Assembly: GCA_026770025.1 (NCBI GenBank)
Contig: JAMXDE010000039.1
Location: 62,001 to 126,000, forward strand
Reading direction: 5' to 3'
Length of the DNA stretch: 64,000 nucleotides
DNA from: Craspedostauros australis
Lineage: Eukaryota > Bacillariophyta > Bacillariophyceae > Mastogloiales > Achnanthaceae
Shown: positions 63,500-64,000 of the stretch, piece after piece
Numbering within the stretch: the stretch's first letter is position 1
Layout: the number at the start of each line of letters is the position of its first letter
Program-made: the position numbers and the translations under genes
The notes under the pieces: model-generated
Database searches by the model: none
Told to the model about the DNA's origin: nothing
The model's input: only the letters and a program-made list of their open reading frames with translations

Positions 63500-64000
63500 A
63501 TACTCGGAGGGTGGAGTGGAGCGGTGTGGAGTAGAGAAGATTGCTTTGTACGACCTAGTGCTTGCCTGTGCCAGCGCCACGGCGCTGCAATCGAGCAGGA
63601 AGTTCCAAGACCATGCAGGCGCAACACCTCGATCGCGTCTCGGACAAGAAGGAGAGCAACAACACTCGCAATCACCAGTTGGGTTGATCCGCCAACGTGC
63701 GTTCGTCTTAGGAGGTCGCCGGAATCAGTGTTCGCTGCATCTATGGCAGCACCACAATGATTTGAATCAAGCAACGAAGCAGCAGCCAACCGCCAATGCA
63801 TAGCGCAGTGTTCGAGCATCCTCTTGTCAGCAGGAACCTCCTTCGTAGTGTGTGTGTGTGTGCTGTTAGCGGTTTAGAGAGTCTCTGCAGCACATCGCAA
63901 CAGAGTACACTGGATGAATTCCACAAGCCCGTCGTCGTTGCACCTGTCATGTTCCCATAATTAGCTTGAACTACAGCTTAGAATCAAATGAAACACTCTC
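63500..64000. other. Right-edge region (501 nt)
   Basis: It holds the 3' UTR of bL19m and a short GT tract near 63,850-63,861. No gene is supported. Confidence 0.5.

Noticed and set aside
1-64000. Transposon, retroelement, virus-like element or CRISPR array
   Set aside because: No transposase, reverse transcriptase, integrase, capsid or regular spacer array could be recognised in any frame.

Overview
The window looks like nuclear DNA of a photosynthetic stramenopile, most likely a diatom. Evidence: GT-AG introns in eight genes; a signal peptide followed by an ASAF-type plastid-import motif (nt ~11,600); a leucine-rich-repeat membrane protein with a Pro/Ser-rich stalk of the kind common in diatoms; a protein with the REY / GDNP / WEY motif set I associate with diatom proteomes; mitochondrial OXA1 and bL19 genes carrying presequences; and eukaryotic replication, translation and repair factors (CDC45, DENR, WLM protease). 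I see no bacterial operons, CRISPR, rRNA or convincing tRNA.

Layout. 1-5473: 5' part of a very long Asp/Ser/Arg-rich protein (minus strand) that runs off the left edge. 6.3-11.7 kb: three-exon, plastid-targeted AAA+ ATPase. 12.5-13.5 kb: an ER MANF/ARMET-type protein, convergent with an OXA1/COX18-type insertase only 40 nt away. 16-17.3 kb: a PHO80-like cyclin-box protein with a signal peptide. 17.6-18.9 kb: an Mpv17/PMP22 membrane protein with a plastid-type leader. 18.9-29.5 kb: a gene-poor stretch holding one secreted Cys-repeat protein (23.75-26.27 kb) and two ~0.7 kb direct repeats. 29.6-33 kb: the LRR membrane protein, whose reading frame is broken at an A7 run. 33.3-43.9 kb: a compact block with a secreted FKBP, DENR, a WLM (Wss1/SPRTN-like) protease, a membrane alpha/beta hydrolase and a PH-domain protein. 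45.4-51.9 kb: a membrane DUF protein, a degenerate MDR-fold protein and a CDPK-like kinase. 55.8-63.5 kb: CDC45, the REY-motif protein and mitochondrial bL19.

Most neighbours alternate in strand, so the window is a chain of divergent and convergent pairs rather than co-directional clusters. No shared pathway is evident. There is a loose set of secretory-pathway genes (MANF, FKBP, the signal-peptide cyclin, the Cys-repeat protein and the LRR protein) and a set of organelle genes (AAA+, OXA1, Mpv17, bL19m). The features that most deserve a second look are the MANF homologue, the signal-peptide cyclin, the plastid AAA+ ATPase, the 14-unit Cys-repeat protein, the direct repeats upstream of the two surface/secreted genes, and the frame break in the LRR gene. 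All functions are inferred from motif recognition by eye; no database search was run.
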